Positions 34,501-45,728 of a stretch of 64,000 nucleotides of DNA are shown here, in pieces (the first letter of the stretch is position 1; every line of letters begins with the position of its first letter). This DNA comes from Anagrus nilaparvatae (Eukaryota; Arthropoda; Insecta; Hymenoptera; Mymaridae): positions 20,230,001 through 20,294,000 of the forward strand of contig JAKSXM010000137.1 in NCBI GenBank assembly GCA_022575985.1, in the 5' to 3' direction. Made by a program: the position numbers and the translations under genes. The notes under the pieces were generated by a model that worked only from the letters and a program-made list of their open reading frames with translations, searched no databases and was not told where the DNA came from.

Positions 34501-36551
34501 GACTGCCAAAAAAAAAATCGACTTTTCGATTTTTTAAGGTGCTCAAGCGTTTTTGGATGTCATTTAATGAAAAAATAAGTTCTACGTAAACCGCATCTAA
34601 AAATATTTAGTCGCTGGACAGCGCCAAAGCATTTTCGATTTTTGAAAATGGGCTCAGGAACGTCGGGCGGGGCTTAAGCTACTAAATTTAAAAGGCAACA
34701 TAAAAATAAAATTTCGGGGGGTGTTTCATAGTTTTTTTGGTCGCTAAAAACGATGGAATCATCTATTTTGAATTATTTTTTTAAGGTAAATAGTTATAAG
34801 CTAATTTCAGTGGTAAAAATATCAAAAATTGGACAATTTTTGACGTCAAAAACTTGCTGCGGACTAAAAAATGTTTAGAAATTATTTTAAAAAGGCATTC
34901 CTCATGTTTTTTGGGTCGCTAAAAATGATGAAGTTGGTTATTTTTATTTATTCTTGACAGATTCAGAGTAATGGGGCAAATATTGCAGCTTGATTTTCCA
35001 AATTTAGCATTTTTTTGAGTTAAATAACTGTCAAACGTGCACAGAAATTTTCTGAACCTCTAGAAAGGTAAATTATCATATTTTTGTGTTTTTCTAAGTA
35101 GCGCAGAACTAATTCCTTAGATTTTTTTTAAGGGTGCTAGTTTAGTTCAGTGTTACCACAATATCATAAAATATGGTTTTCAGGCAATTTTCCAAATAAT
35201 GCTGTTATCTTGCAATTCAACCAAAATACTTCCAGTTGGTTTCATTTTTTTGGACTAAATACAACTTTCAATTCCCGTAATCAGCAGTTTTTTAGTACCG
35301 ATTCTCTTATCGTAATAGTTGTTAATCAACCAAATTTCCATTTTCGGCCCTAAATGACCAATTTTTAAATTGCTACAAAAATTGAAATTTTTATTAAAAA
35401 TAGGTCTTATAGGTCTCAAAAATTTTGTACAAACTTTAAATTTCCAAAATTTTTATACTTGTTTGTTTTCAATTTTTCGTATAGCAGATATGATAATTTA
35501 AAGACAGAGTCTCAATTTGAGGTTTTTACAAAAAAATCATACTTTATCATTAAATTTGTAGAACCATATCTCGGAAATATCTAAAGCTAAAAGGACGAGT
35601 AAGAAATTTTTGGAAACTTGGAACTTACAAAAAGTTGTTGTGAAAAATAAAACTCAATTTTATCAAAAATTAAAATTTTAGCACCAATTTAAAAATTGGT
35701 CATTTAGTTCCGAAAATGGGCATTAGGTTTATTAATTATTACGATGAGAGAATCGGTGAAGAAAAATTACCAATTACGGGGATTGAAAGGTGTATTTTAT
35801 ACAAAAAAAATAAGAACAACTGGAAATATTTTGGTTGAATTGCAAGATGACAGCATTATTTGGAAAATTGCCTGAAAACATTTTATGACATTGTGGTAAC
35901 ACTGAACTAAACTAGCACCCTTAAAAAAAATCTAAGCAATTAATTCTGCGCTAGTTGGAAAAACACAAAAATATGATAATTTACCTTTCTAGAGGTTCAG
36001 AAAAGTTATCTGTACGCTTGACAGTCATTTAACTAAAAAAAATGCTAAATTTGGAAAATCAAGTTACAATATTTGGCCCATTACTCTGAATCTGTCAAGA
36101 ATAAATAAAAATAACCAACTTTATCGTTTTTAGTGACCCAAAAAACATGCGGAATGCCCTTTTAAAATAATTTCTAAACATTTTTTAGTCCGCAGCAAGT
36201 TTTTGACGTCAAAAACTGTTCAATTTTTGATATTTTTACCACTGAAATTAGCTCATAACTTTTTGCCTTAAAAAAATAATTCAAAATAACTGATTCCATC
36301 GTTTTTAGCGACCAAAAAAACTACGAAATACCTCCCGAAATTTTATTTTTATGTTGCCTTTTAAATTTAGTAGCTTTAGTCCCTCCCGACATTCCTGAGC
36401 CCATTTTCAAAAATCGAAAATGCTTTGGCGCTGTCCAACGACTAAATATTTTTAGATGCGGTTTACGTAGAACTTATTTTTTCATTAAATGACATCCAAA
36501 AACGCTTGAGCACCTTAAAAAATCGAAAAGTCGATTTTTTTTTTGTCAGTC
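34501..36551. mobile_element. Large foldback element E (2051 bp, TA-flanked)
   Basis: The termini GACTGCCAAAAAAAAAATCG and the inverse of GACTGACAAAAAAAAAATCG are each flanked by TA. The arms are about 870 bp (34501-35375 and 35688-36551), with scattered mismatches and a loop of about 310 bp. Each arm carries two copies, about 175 bp apart, of a GTTTTTTGGGTCGCTAAAAA-type module (34731, 34905; inverted at 36123, 36297). The loop contains sequence shared with element F at 45.1 kb. A frame at 35150-35353 lies in one arm and is mirrored by the other, so it is not a gene. TA flanks suggest mobilisation by a Tc1/mariner-like enzyme, inferred only. Confidence 0.9.
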
Positions 36552-39500
36552 TAATATTTATGTGTCAATAATATTAGCAGGCATTCATATATATAAAGTA
36601 TTGAAAAAAATAATAAGTTGTTAATAAATAGATAAATTTGTATAAGCAAAGTGTAAAATAATATTATTTAAGAAATGTTAAATTCTTTAATTATATCTTT
36701 GCTAAGAGAGTGCAAAGCTCGCGGATCTTTATAGTACAAGTCATGGGGACTATAAACTCAGGAATGCGCGAGCTAAATAAAAGGACTTTTAACTCTATGG
36801 ATTCTGTATATATATATTTATTTATTTACAAGACTGTTAGTGAAAGATCGGGAAAGAAAACATCAGAGCAAGTGAACGAGAGTGGAATACTGGAATGCAC
36901 TCCCAGAGGCCATTTCAGTTCGATGTCCTCCGTTCCTTCTTCTTTTTCATATATATAATAAATATAAAACTTACTTATGGTACTTCTATCGACTACTTCT
37001 TAACATCTTTTATCTCTTTCTCTATTTTTTTTTTTTTTTACATACTTATGAAGAAAAAAAAAGTATGTTTATATTATATTTACGAACACACACGAGGAAA
37101 ATATAAGCCTTTGAGGAAAATTTATAGACATAGCTAACATAGTTTTATGAATATTTTTGTTATTTTATATATTTTTTTTTGGATTTTAATAATTTTATTG
37201 TTTTTCTTAATGGTTATATGGGTTAGTACCATTTTAATTTAGTCTGATTTATTATTTTTTGCCCAAAATTGGTCTTAAAATATTTTTAAAAAAATCATGA
37301 AATGAAAATTAATTCCGTTCTGTTCATTCCCTTAGGTATAAGATGACTCATGACGAGTCAAATACCAAAATATTGTAAAAACAAATTTTTAATTAATAAA
37401 ATATTCAGTAAAACAGCTTTTACACTAAAATTATACCAAATTTTCCCATGAATTTATCAGTTCATTAAAAATTCCTCATTATTAAAAATGAATCACTTAA
37501 ATAATTTCAAAAGTAAAATCCTAAAAATGCATCATTAAAAAAAACCCAATTTTTAATTGTTACAGGATATTATTAAGATTTAATAAATTTTAAAAGTTAT
37601 TACTCATAAAAATACACTGAGTAATTAAGATTTAAAGATATAAATGAAAGAAATATTTTTAAAACCTGAAAACTGTATAAATACGTAGTATTTAAAATTG
37701 AGTCCTAAAATTTTCAGTTAAATTTTATATTCAACTTTTTTACAAATCATCTATTCTAAAGCTGATAATATAAAAAAATAATTATTTACTATCAATTAAT
37801 TTATATGAATAAATTCATTACATAAATCCTTTTTACATAAATAAAATTACGAAATTATTAATCTAAGCATTTTTTATATATAAAAAAATTGTCATTTTTA
37901 AAATCTTTACTTATACATGTAAATACTTTTTACCATAAATATTTACTGTAAATAGCTATTTTCAAACATGACAATTACATAATTAATTAATGTTTATATA
38001 TATAAAAATTTATATATATATATTTTTTAATATATTAAAAATGTGGTAAATTGAGTATATATATAGTTGTAATTTTCATTTCATTACGTGTTTATTTTAT
38101 TAAATATATTTAATTTTGACATCCTATAATTATTAATGTATTAGAAAGAGAATCTTTAATTTTATGTTTTAGCAGGAAAATATTTTTTAAATATCTTGTG
38201 CGCAGGTATTTAGAAAGTTTTTTTTTATGAAGAATTATTTATGTTAAAATTTATGAGAATTGAAGGTTATTTTATAGTAACAGGTGAAATAATAGGTGTA
38301 AGTGATTTTTTAAATTTTGGATTTATAGGCAAAGTAACTTCGGTAAAATGAAGAATTTTCCAAGTAGGTATGAAGATTTAAAAAGTTATGGACAGGACTT
38401 GGTCTGGGGACGAAATATTTCGGCCAGCATCTGCCTCGGAGTTCGCCCAAAAACTTCATTTCTGCTCGGGTTACTATGCTATTTTTCATAAATTCTCAAT
38501 GAAAAATTGTGAATTTACAACTAGACCCATGATGTAACCATAAAAAAAACGATATTTTTACGAAAAATTCACAGTATTTTTTCTGAATAAACTATTTTTT
38601 TTTAATTTATAGAAGTTTTTTTTTCCTTCATCGATGGAACTTCAGATGGAACTTCGCTAGTTTATCTAAATACACAGCTGTTATCAATAATCACACGGTT
38701 TCCTGTCAGATTCTAGATATGAACGTTAAAATCTCAAAATTTGGAAAAACCTATTTTTTGATGACTAATTTTAGAATTATTAATTTTAAATAAAAAGCAA
38801 AAATATATATAATTAAATACAATTTACACAAGGTATTAAAAAGGCGCCAAACGTATTTAATTAAGATTTATTTTTAATTTACAATAATCATTAAAAAAAA
38901 ATATATGCTCAGTATAATAACAATTTTATTAAAATGTATTATTATTATTATTAATCCTCATTTATATATGATTATCAATTAAATATTTACTGGAATTTTT
39001 TATTTGATTTCTAAGGTTATAATTTTAAATGTCTGTTTTTTATATACATGGGTTATTGTAATTTTTTTAGAGAACAAGGATTATATTGAGAAAGGATGTG
39101 ATTTTTTCATTTTTTCAAATTAAACATAAATTTCCTAAATTGCAATTTTAAGTATTAAGGACCTGCTCTCTGAGATAGAACCAAAGAACCATTTTTTTAA
39201 TTAAAAATTAACTAGCTATTTGTATAACAAGAGACAAAATATATAAATTTTAAACTTTCATGAATTTGCATTTAAGCATTACAGCATGGGAAATTCGAAT
39301 GTATTATTTCTTAAGCTTGTGAAGAAAAATATTTTTTCAGGTCTAATATTTTTTTCATTTAATCTTTATAAAGAAAAATTTCTAATTTTCATAAAAAATT
39401 GCAAGTTAGCCATATACATAAATTAAAAAATTGTTTTTTTAAAAATTACCAGATTTAAATACACTGATAATAAAAAAAGTTGCTTGGGGCAAGCAGAATC

Positions 39501-39859
39501 TATTACCTCATTAAATAATAAGTACAAAAATTTGAAAAGATCTAATAAATCCAATAATTAACTTAATAATAATAATAATAATAATTATTTATTATACAAT
39601 AATACAATATAATTAAATGAAGTATATAAATATAATTAATAATTTAACATAAAATTCAAATAAATAATCAATAAATAACTTTATTTATTTATATATATTT
39701 TAAAGATGAATTGATTCGAAAGCAATAAAAATTTGTCCTTCGTGCATGGTTGATTTTAAAGTATGCAAGTCGTGAAGAATGCAGCGGTATAATTAGGAAA
39801 AATTATACACTTGCTTGCTTTAAAATAAAAAAAAAAACAGGTATGTATGCATTATATAC

Positions 39860-39866
<7 letters not shown>
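36552..39866. other. No gene recognised; one mildly less AT-rich patch
   Basis: Bases 36700-36960 (GAGAGTGCAAAGCTCGCGG, GGAATGCGCGAGC, CAGAGGCCATTTCAGTTCG) are richer in GC than the surroundings and hold overlapping short frames, none recognisable. Bases 38390-38560 (GACAGGACTTGGTCTGGGG, TTCGGCCAGCATCTGCCTCG) look like an unplaced repeat fragment. Confidence 0.5.

Positions 39867-39890
<24 letters not shown>
39867..39890. repeat. (TG)12 microsatellite
   Basis: Twelve uninterrupted TG units follow an ATATATAT stretch. An ordinary dinucleotide repeat. Confidence 0.95.
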
Positions 39891-39891
<1 letters not shown>

Positions 39892-40052
39892 TTGTATCTT
39901 CCTTATAAGAATCTATTTCAAGATTTTCAAGATCTTTCAGCTGGTAATATTTTTTTTTTACCTTATATAATATGTTTATTATGAGGCCAACTTATCAAGT
40001 ATTTAAAATATTTTTCTATTTTTTTTTTATTTAAGGAATCTTGGTATTTGTG

Positions 40053-40648
40053 TGTGTGAGTTTAATGATATGTTGTGATAGTGAATAGTTAGCATATGTT
40101 TACTTATTTGTTTTCTTTAAATATATATAATTCGAAAAATTAGTAATTTTGCATATTTTTCTTTATTTGGCTTTTGCAAAATTTTTGGAATTTTTGGATT
40201 TTTAAAAACTGGTTGGTAATGTTTTTGGGTTACCTGTTAACTTGGTAAATGTGTGAATCGAATAATTTTATATGATTTTGGAATTTTCTTGAATTATTCT
40301 GATAAATGAATCTGTTAGGTATTTTTCAAATTATGATTTTGTGTGATTACTGTAAAGTTAAAAGTTTTCAGAATCAGAATGTGTGATCAGAAAGTGTGAT
40401 ATTTAAATTATGGACCTTTTGTAGCCCTATATGTTCATTGATTTGTGTGATTCTTTTAATCGTCAGAAAAAAACTAATGAAATATCCTTACATCAATTTG
40501 ATAACGCTGTGTGATGTTTTTGTGTGAACATGTGTTATTTTAAACTATTGAGGAGAAAGATTATTTTTTCCTAAGTTAAGAAATAACATCCTACTTTTAT
40601 GTGTGATTTTGGGTAAATTTTTAGATTTTTAATAGCCTTTTTGTGTGA
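40053..40648 (+). repeat. Cluster of nine dispersed TGTGTGA words
   Basis: TGTGTGA begins at 40053, 40250, 40340, 40380, 40444, 40508, 40521, 40601 and 40642, mostly as TGTGTGAT, plus AGTGTGAT at 40393. The spacing is irregular (13-197 bp) and the intervening sequence is not repeated, so this is not a tandem array. If transcribed on the plus strand, these would be GU-rich elements of the kind bound by CELF/Bruno-type proteins. No transcript is established here. Confidence 0.7.
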
Positions 40649-42237
40649 TTTTGTAAAAAACATCAAGCAAAATTTTTTAAAAACATGCATTTTATTAATT
40701 TTTAAATTATGAATATTTATAGCAAACAAAAAGGTTACATCAATTTCTGATATAATCTATTGTGCTTTTACAGAAAACAGTAAACAGCTAAAAATGTGCA
40801 AATAAATATATATAAATCATAGTATCTTATTTCCACGATTACAATCATAACACGTCGTACATTATAGCGTGTCAAAAACAGTTACTTTTAAAAAAAATTG
40901 AGAAAAATTGAATTTATCGTTTACTATAAATATTCATCTTTATTATATGATAAATAAATAAAATTGCAATAAATGATAAAGAGCAATTTATATTGTAATA
41001 ATAGATAATCCGTTATACGGTATTAAATTCTTTAAAATCACGCATGCGCGACACGATTATACTTCATTGTTTTCCACATTCCATAAATTTTTTACATATT
41101 TTCTATTCGTATATTATAAGTTTACATTATAACCTGTTGCAATAACATTTATTTAAATGGAAAATAATATTAAATTCCTTTACGTATATACCACTTGACT
41201 TATTCAATAATTTCTGTATGCATTTTTATGTGTGTGTAAGTATATTTTCTTGTATCTTGATATGTTACTAATTTATTATCGATATTTTTTCTTGTTTATT
41301 TAATTATTAATAATTCTGTGGTTACCTTCTTTTTAATTATGTAATGTGCTTGTAGAGTTTTATTGATTACTTGTTGATTTTATTTCAAGGAATTTTACGC
41401 ACTTGGGGTATAAGGTACTATTTTTTTTTTTTTTTGATTTTTAACATTTTGATTTTTGAAAAGGGAGATGCTAAAATACTTTAGATATTTTAGATAATTA
41501 AGTTTTGGTTAATTTTGCAATTCTCATAGTCATTTGGTCATATAACTGCTGGTCTGTACAAAATTCAGTTAATAAGGTTACAAAATAATAATTTTAAAAC
41601 CATTCTTTATTTCATTTAGAAGATACTTAAATATTTTTATTTTTTTATATTTTTGTCTAGATAATTTTGTTATTTTCTTTTCACATGGGTATGTAATTGT
41701 AAAGTATCGTTCATTGATAAATTTTATATTTATAAATTTAAATTTAAAATTTATCTTTTGTGTTCTACAATATTTCAATACCTGTTTTTTAATTTTACTT
41801 TTTTGAATGAATTTTGAATGTTATCAAATATTTTTATTCATGTAGAAATTTTATAAATAGGAGCAGTTTTCATGAATTTTATGAAAAATAACAGTATACT
41901 TGGAATTGTGACAAAAAAATTTTTTTTTTTAATTCTTAGAAGAAAATTGTGAAATATTTGGTATACTTTTATTTGATTAATAAAAATAATTGTTTTATTT
42001 TTGTTATCAATTTCATTTTTAAGGTTTTTTTAAGTAAATTTATTGATGTGTGGTAATTTACAGAATGCTAGTACTATTAACAAAATTCTTTTTTTAAAAT
42101 ATTATTATAATAATCAAAAGTATATCTAAAATTCTTTCGTAATTTTCTTTACAATATGCACATAGCACCTCATAGAACTTATTGATATTTATCTACATAC
42201 CAATTTAAATTTATAAAAATCCTAAAAAGTGTTTTAT
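40649..42237. other. No gene recognised; AT-rich filler
   Basis: The minus-strand frame at 41578-41778 is lysine/isoleucine-rich from composition and not recognisable. Confidence 0.55.
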
Positions 42238-42561
42238 AGTCAAGGCGCCAGCAATGTTAAATGCATCCAAAAATTTTATCTTCATGAAAATGGATCCACC
42301 TCAATGAAACCTTAGATAATCTTAAGTAGGGTACCAAAAATAGGCTCAATCAGCAATTGTATTCAACAATATACCTAACTTGCAAATTTTTTGTCGATTT
42401 TTTATGATATAGCATTCATTACTCAAAAATGGCTATCGGAAAATGGATGAAACCTTCAAAATCGTTTTTCGTGACCAAAAATACATACGTTTGCCTGAGG
42501 TGGATACATTTCCATGCGGATAAGATGTTTGGATGCATTTAACATTGCTGGCAGCTTGACT
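42238..42561. mobile_element. Family I MITE, copy I2
   Basis: The termini GTCAAGGCGCCAGCAATGTT and its inverse ACATTGCTGGCAGCTTGAC are flanked by TA on both sides. TTAAATGCATCCAAAAATTTT faces TTTGGATGCATTTAA. GAAAATGGATCCACCTCA faces TGAGGTGGATACATTTCC. The interior includes ATCGTTTTTCGTGACCAAAA, resembling the module in element E. No coding sequence. The shared GGCGCCAGC...CCAAAAATT end links it to I1. Confidence 0.85.
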
Positions 42562-43826
42562 ACTGCTAATAAGTACGTGTTCAGTGTTTTCCTTCATTGG
42601 ATTGGCTCATCAGAGAATGTACTATACAGGCATTTTAGAAAAAATATATTTATGAATTGCTCATATACATCGAAATTTTCAAATGATTAATATAATAGTT
42701 TTCAATATATTTGAAGAACAAGTGTTTTTCAAATATATATATATTTATATAAATAAAATGAAATAAAATGGAATAGAAAAAAATTTTTTTTTTTTTGGTT
42801 AAACGTAGATAATTGAAATAAAAAAAGAAGAAAAACAATAAATAAAATGACAAAAGAAAATACATTTTATTTTTCTGAAGTATAATGAAAGATGTTCACT
42901 CAACGAGAAAACTCAACTTACAAAAGAGAGAGAGAGAGAGATAGAGAAAAGGAGGAATGAAATTCTTTGGTTAGTGAACACCAGTCGGTTTTAAAGTTGG
43001 AAATTACGTTGTTACTTCAATATGCGGTGATACTCGAGGCCACTTTCTTTTCCAAATCTTAACTTTTTCATTTTATTTCTATAATAATAATAATCAGTGA
43101 AAAATCTTTCTATATATATATATATGTATGTGTGTGTTTATAATACATAGTTAAATAACTTATTATATAAAAACACCTTTAGGTTATGTTTTTCTACCCC
43201 ATATTATATTACGTTTTTGTTTACATGATAGCCCTGTTGTTATAGAATTTTACCACAAGGGGATAAAATTTAATTTCAAATTAAAAACAAAGAAAATAAC
43301 AACTGTTTAAATAAATAAAAGTAATTAGAAATCTAATAAAAAAAAAAGGAAAATAATCATTTATATTATGATATTGTTGTTTATATATACAATATATCTT
43401 GAAATACAGGAAATAATTTATTTTTCTAGTCTTATGTTTACAGTTTAATATTAGTTTTTTTCATTAGAATTAAATGTACCAATATTTTAATATGTTTGTG
43501 TTAGTAATTGCTTGTTAATAAAAATTTCTATTTTTAATTGAAATACAATTTTTTTTTGATACTCTCTAAGTAAAGAAATTGTTTGTGGAATTTCTGTGCT
43601 AATTAAAAGTTTAATGATTTTTCATAAGATTCATGAGTGAAAATTTAGTTGTAATAAAAAATGAAGGATTAAATTCAAAAGATTTATTTCACAATAGAGT
43701 TCAATCTAAAGAGCAAATGGACCCTCAGTAGGAACCAAAATATATATAATTATTTAAACGCACAAAATTATAGACTTATGATTTAGGGATTTACGTTTTT
43801 ATCAAATATCCCAATTATGGGTCTAA
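42562..43826. other. No gene recognised; short GA microsatellite
   Basis: A (GA)n stretch lies near 42926-42942. The minus-strand frame 42650-42865 is composition-driven. No other feature seen. Confidence 0.55.
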
Positions 43827-44010
43827 GGGACCTGATTCAGCATTCATATCACAGTGACAAGTAGTCGTACCATCCACAATATGTAGTACTGCGCATGCGT
43901 AAACAAATTTTTTTAGAAATTATGGTAAAATTTTTCGTGATACATTTTGGTTTTATAAGAGATATACTATAGATGATATATAAATGCAGATTCTGTTTAA
44001 ATATCTAGGC
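43827..44010. mobile_element. Family A inverted-repeat MITE, copy A4 (reverse orientation)
   Basis: GGGACCTGATTCAGCATTCA at the left, with ACCATCCACAATATGTAGTA and CTGCGCATGCGTAAACA inside, matches the reverse complement of A3. The right end (AAATGCAGATTCTG...CTAGGC) is more decayed. Confidence 0.87.
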
Positions 44011-44201
44011 TATAATGTCAAACCTCAATCGATGCTGCTGCCTCATTTTTTTAATTTCAACGAGAAACTAATCTCTATTATACGCTCCAAGATTTATTTT
44101 ATAGTCACAAAAATATATTAATAAATTTTTATAGATTAATTGATGTATTGATATTGATATTGAAAACCAGAGTTTTTAAAACTTATATATCCTTTAGAAT
44201 T

Positions 44202-44221
44202 CATTTCACTTGCGAGAAAAA
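44202..44221 (+). repeat. CATTTCRCTTGCGAGAAAA motif, copy 4 of 5
   Basis: This copy reads CATTTCACTTGCGAGAAAAA, about 190 bp after family A copy A4, preceded by TTATATATCCTTTAGAATT. Confidence 0.65.
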
Positions 44222-45123
44222 AATTAATACAAAATTTTAATAAAAATAAAACTTTAGAGCAAAAATAAATTTATATCTTAAGAGTTTTGCAAAAAATCTT
44301 TTTTCATTATCATGATTTATGAATTAGGAAATTTTTAATTAAAAGTACATAATTTAAATTTTTTAACTTTTTAAATTTACAACTTTAATTTTTAACAGTA
44401 GAGGAAAATTAGTTAAATACAGTAACGTTGATTTTTCAGGCTATTTTTTACCTATAAGATTTAAGTAATCTAAATTTTTCAGTACAATTTTTCATTAATT
44501 AACAATATTAGTTTTCTATAAATACAATTTTCTAAGTATATACTGACACAATTATTAAAATACTCATTTTTACTTGCGATTTACTTGAATAATTGAAGTA
44601 AAAAATCCGATTACTATTATTCTTATATTTTTCAGATACAAGAAGTTTATTTTTATTTTATTTTAAAATTTCAAGCTAAAAAAGGAAAATCAATGCTAAA
44701 AGCTATTTATTGTTTTGTGAGAACTAGTTCTCGATCAAGAATACAGAAAGTCAAAAATCTGCATTATGATATTAAATACTCGGAAGGTGTAAGTGAAAAA
44801 AGTTCCTTCTTAATTAAAATAATAATTTTATTACATAGAAAATGAATTATTTTTCTTTTTTAATAAAAATCTCATTAAAAACAAAATTAATTATAATAAA
44901 AATTTTTTGTTTGTTTGTTTACTTTATATAGCTAATAAAATTTATTTAAAATACTAGTTTACTTATTTTTTATTAATTAAGTAAAAAATTTACTTTCTCT
45001 TATAATATAACGGAATTTCTAATTTTTATTTGGTCATGTAAAGCTTTCTTTTCTTCTTTTAGATTCTAAATGTAATTAATTATTTAATTAAGAAATAAAT
45101 TATTTAAAATATTATTACAGTTG
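44222..45123. other. No gene recognised; AT-rich filler
   Basis: Nothing interpretable is seen on either strand. Confidence 0.55.
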
Positions 45124-45728
45124 ACAAGGGGAGTTTATATTTGAACAACAAATTTTCTAAATGGTTATGGATTAATTTAATTCTTTGAAAAAACACACCA
45201 GATACTCATCGTTCGTGACAATGGGCCTTTTGGGACTAGGAATGTAGAGCTACATATTGGTCATTTTCACTATATCGCTACAACCTCGCAAGCTAACCCA
45301 AACATTTCTGGATAGCCTAATTTTTTGGGTGTAAAGCTAAACTTTCAATTTCCATAAACCACAATTTTCAATCAATAAATCGACTTCCCATTTTCGGCTC
45401 AAAATTACCAATTTGCTGCCAAAATGACTGTGATTTTAAATAATCATATAATTGAAAAGAGGCAAGAAAAAAATTTTGGAAACTTTAAGCTTTTACAAAA
45501 TTTTTGAGACCTATATAACTTTATTAATCGAAAATCGCAATAATTTAAAAATTGGTCATTTTGGGCCAAAAATGGGTTTTTCGTTAATTGGTTATAGCGA
45601 TGAGAGAATCAGTGATAAAATTATCAAAAAACTAGGTCCAGAGTTTGGCAATTTTTTTTCAACATAATAAACTGATCCATAACCAATTGGTATGATTTAG
45701 TGTTCCAAATGTATTGAACTCCCCTTGT
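45124..45728. mobile_element. Foldback element F (605 bp), relative of E
   Basis: ACAAGGGGAGTT at the left is inverted as AACTCCCCTTGT at the right. Diverged inverted similarity extends about 90 bp inward (GGTTATGGATTAATTTAATT against the inverse of AATAAACTGATCCATAACC). Bases 45465-45625 share a core with element E: TTTAAAAATTGGTCATTT, GATGAGAGAATC and CTCAAAAATTTTGTA (inverted). A 71-codon frame inside (45452-45667) lies across that repeated core and is not supported as a gene. Confidence 0.8.

Noticed and set aside
35150..35353. 67-codon frame in element E
   Set aside because: It lies in one arm of a large inverted repeat. The mirrored arm carries substitutions showing no codon constraint.
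45452..45667. 71-codon frame in element F
   Set aside because: It overlaps the core shared with non-coding element E, where the corresponding frame is not preserved.
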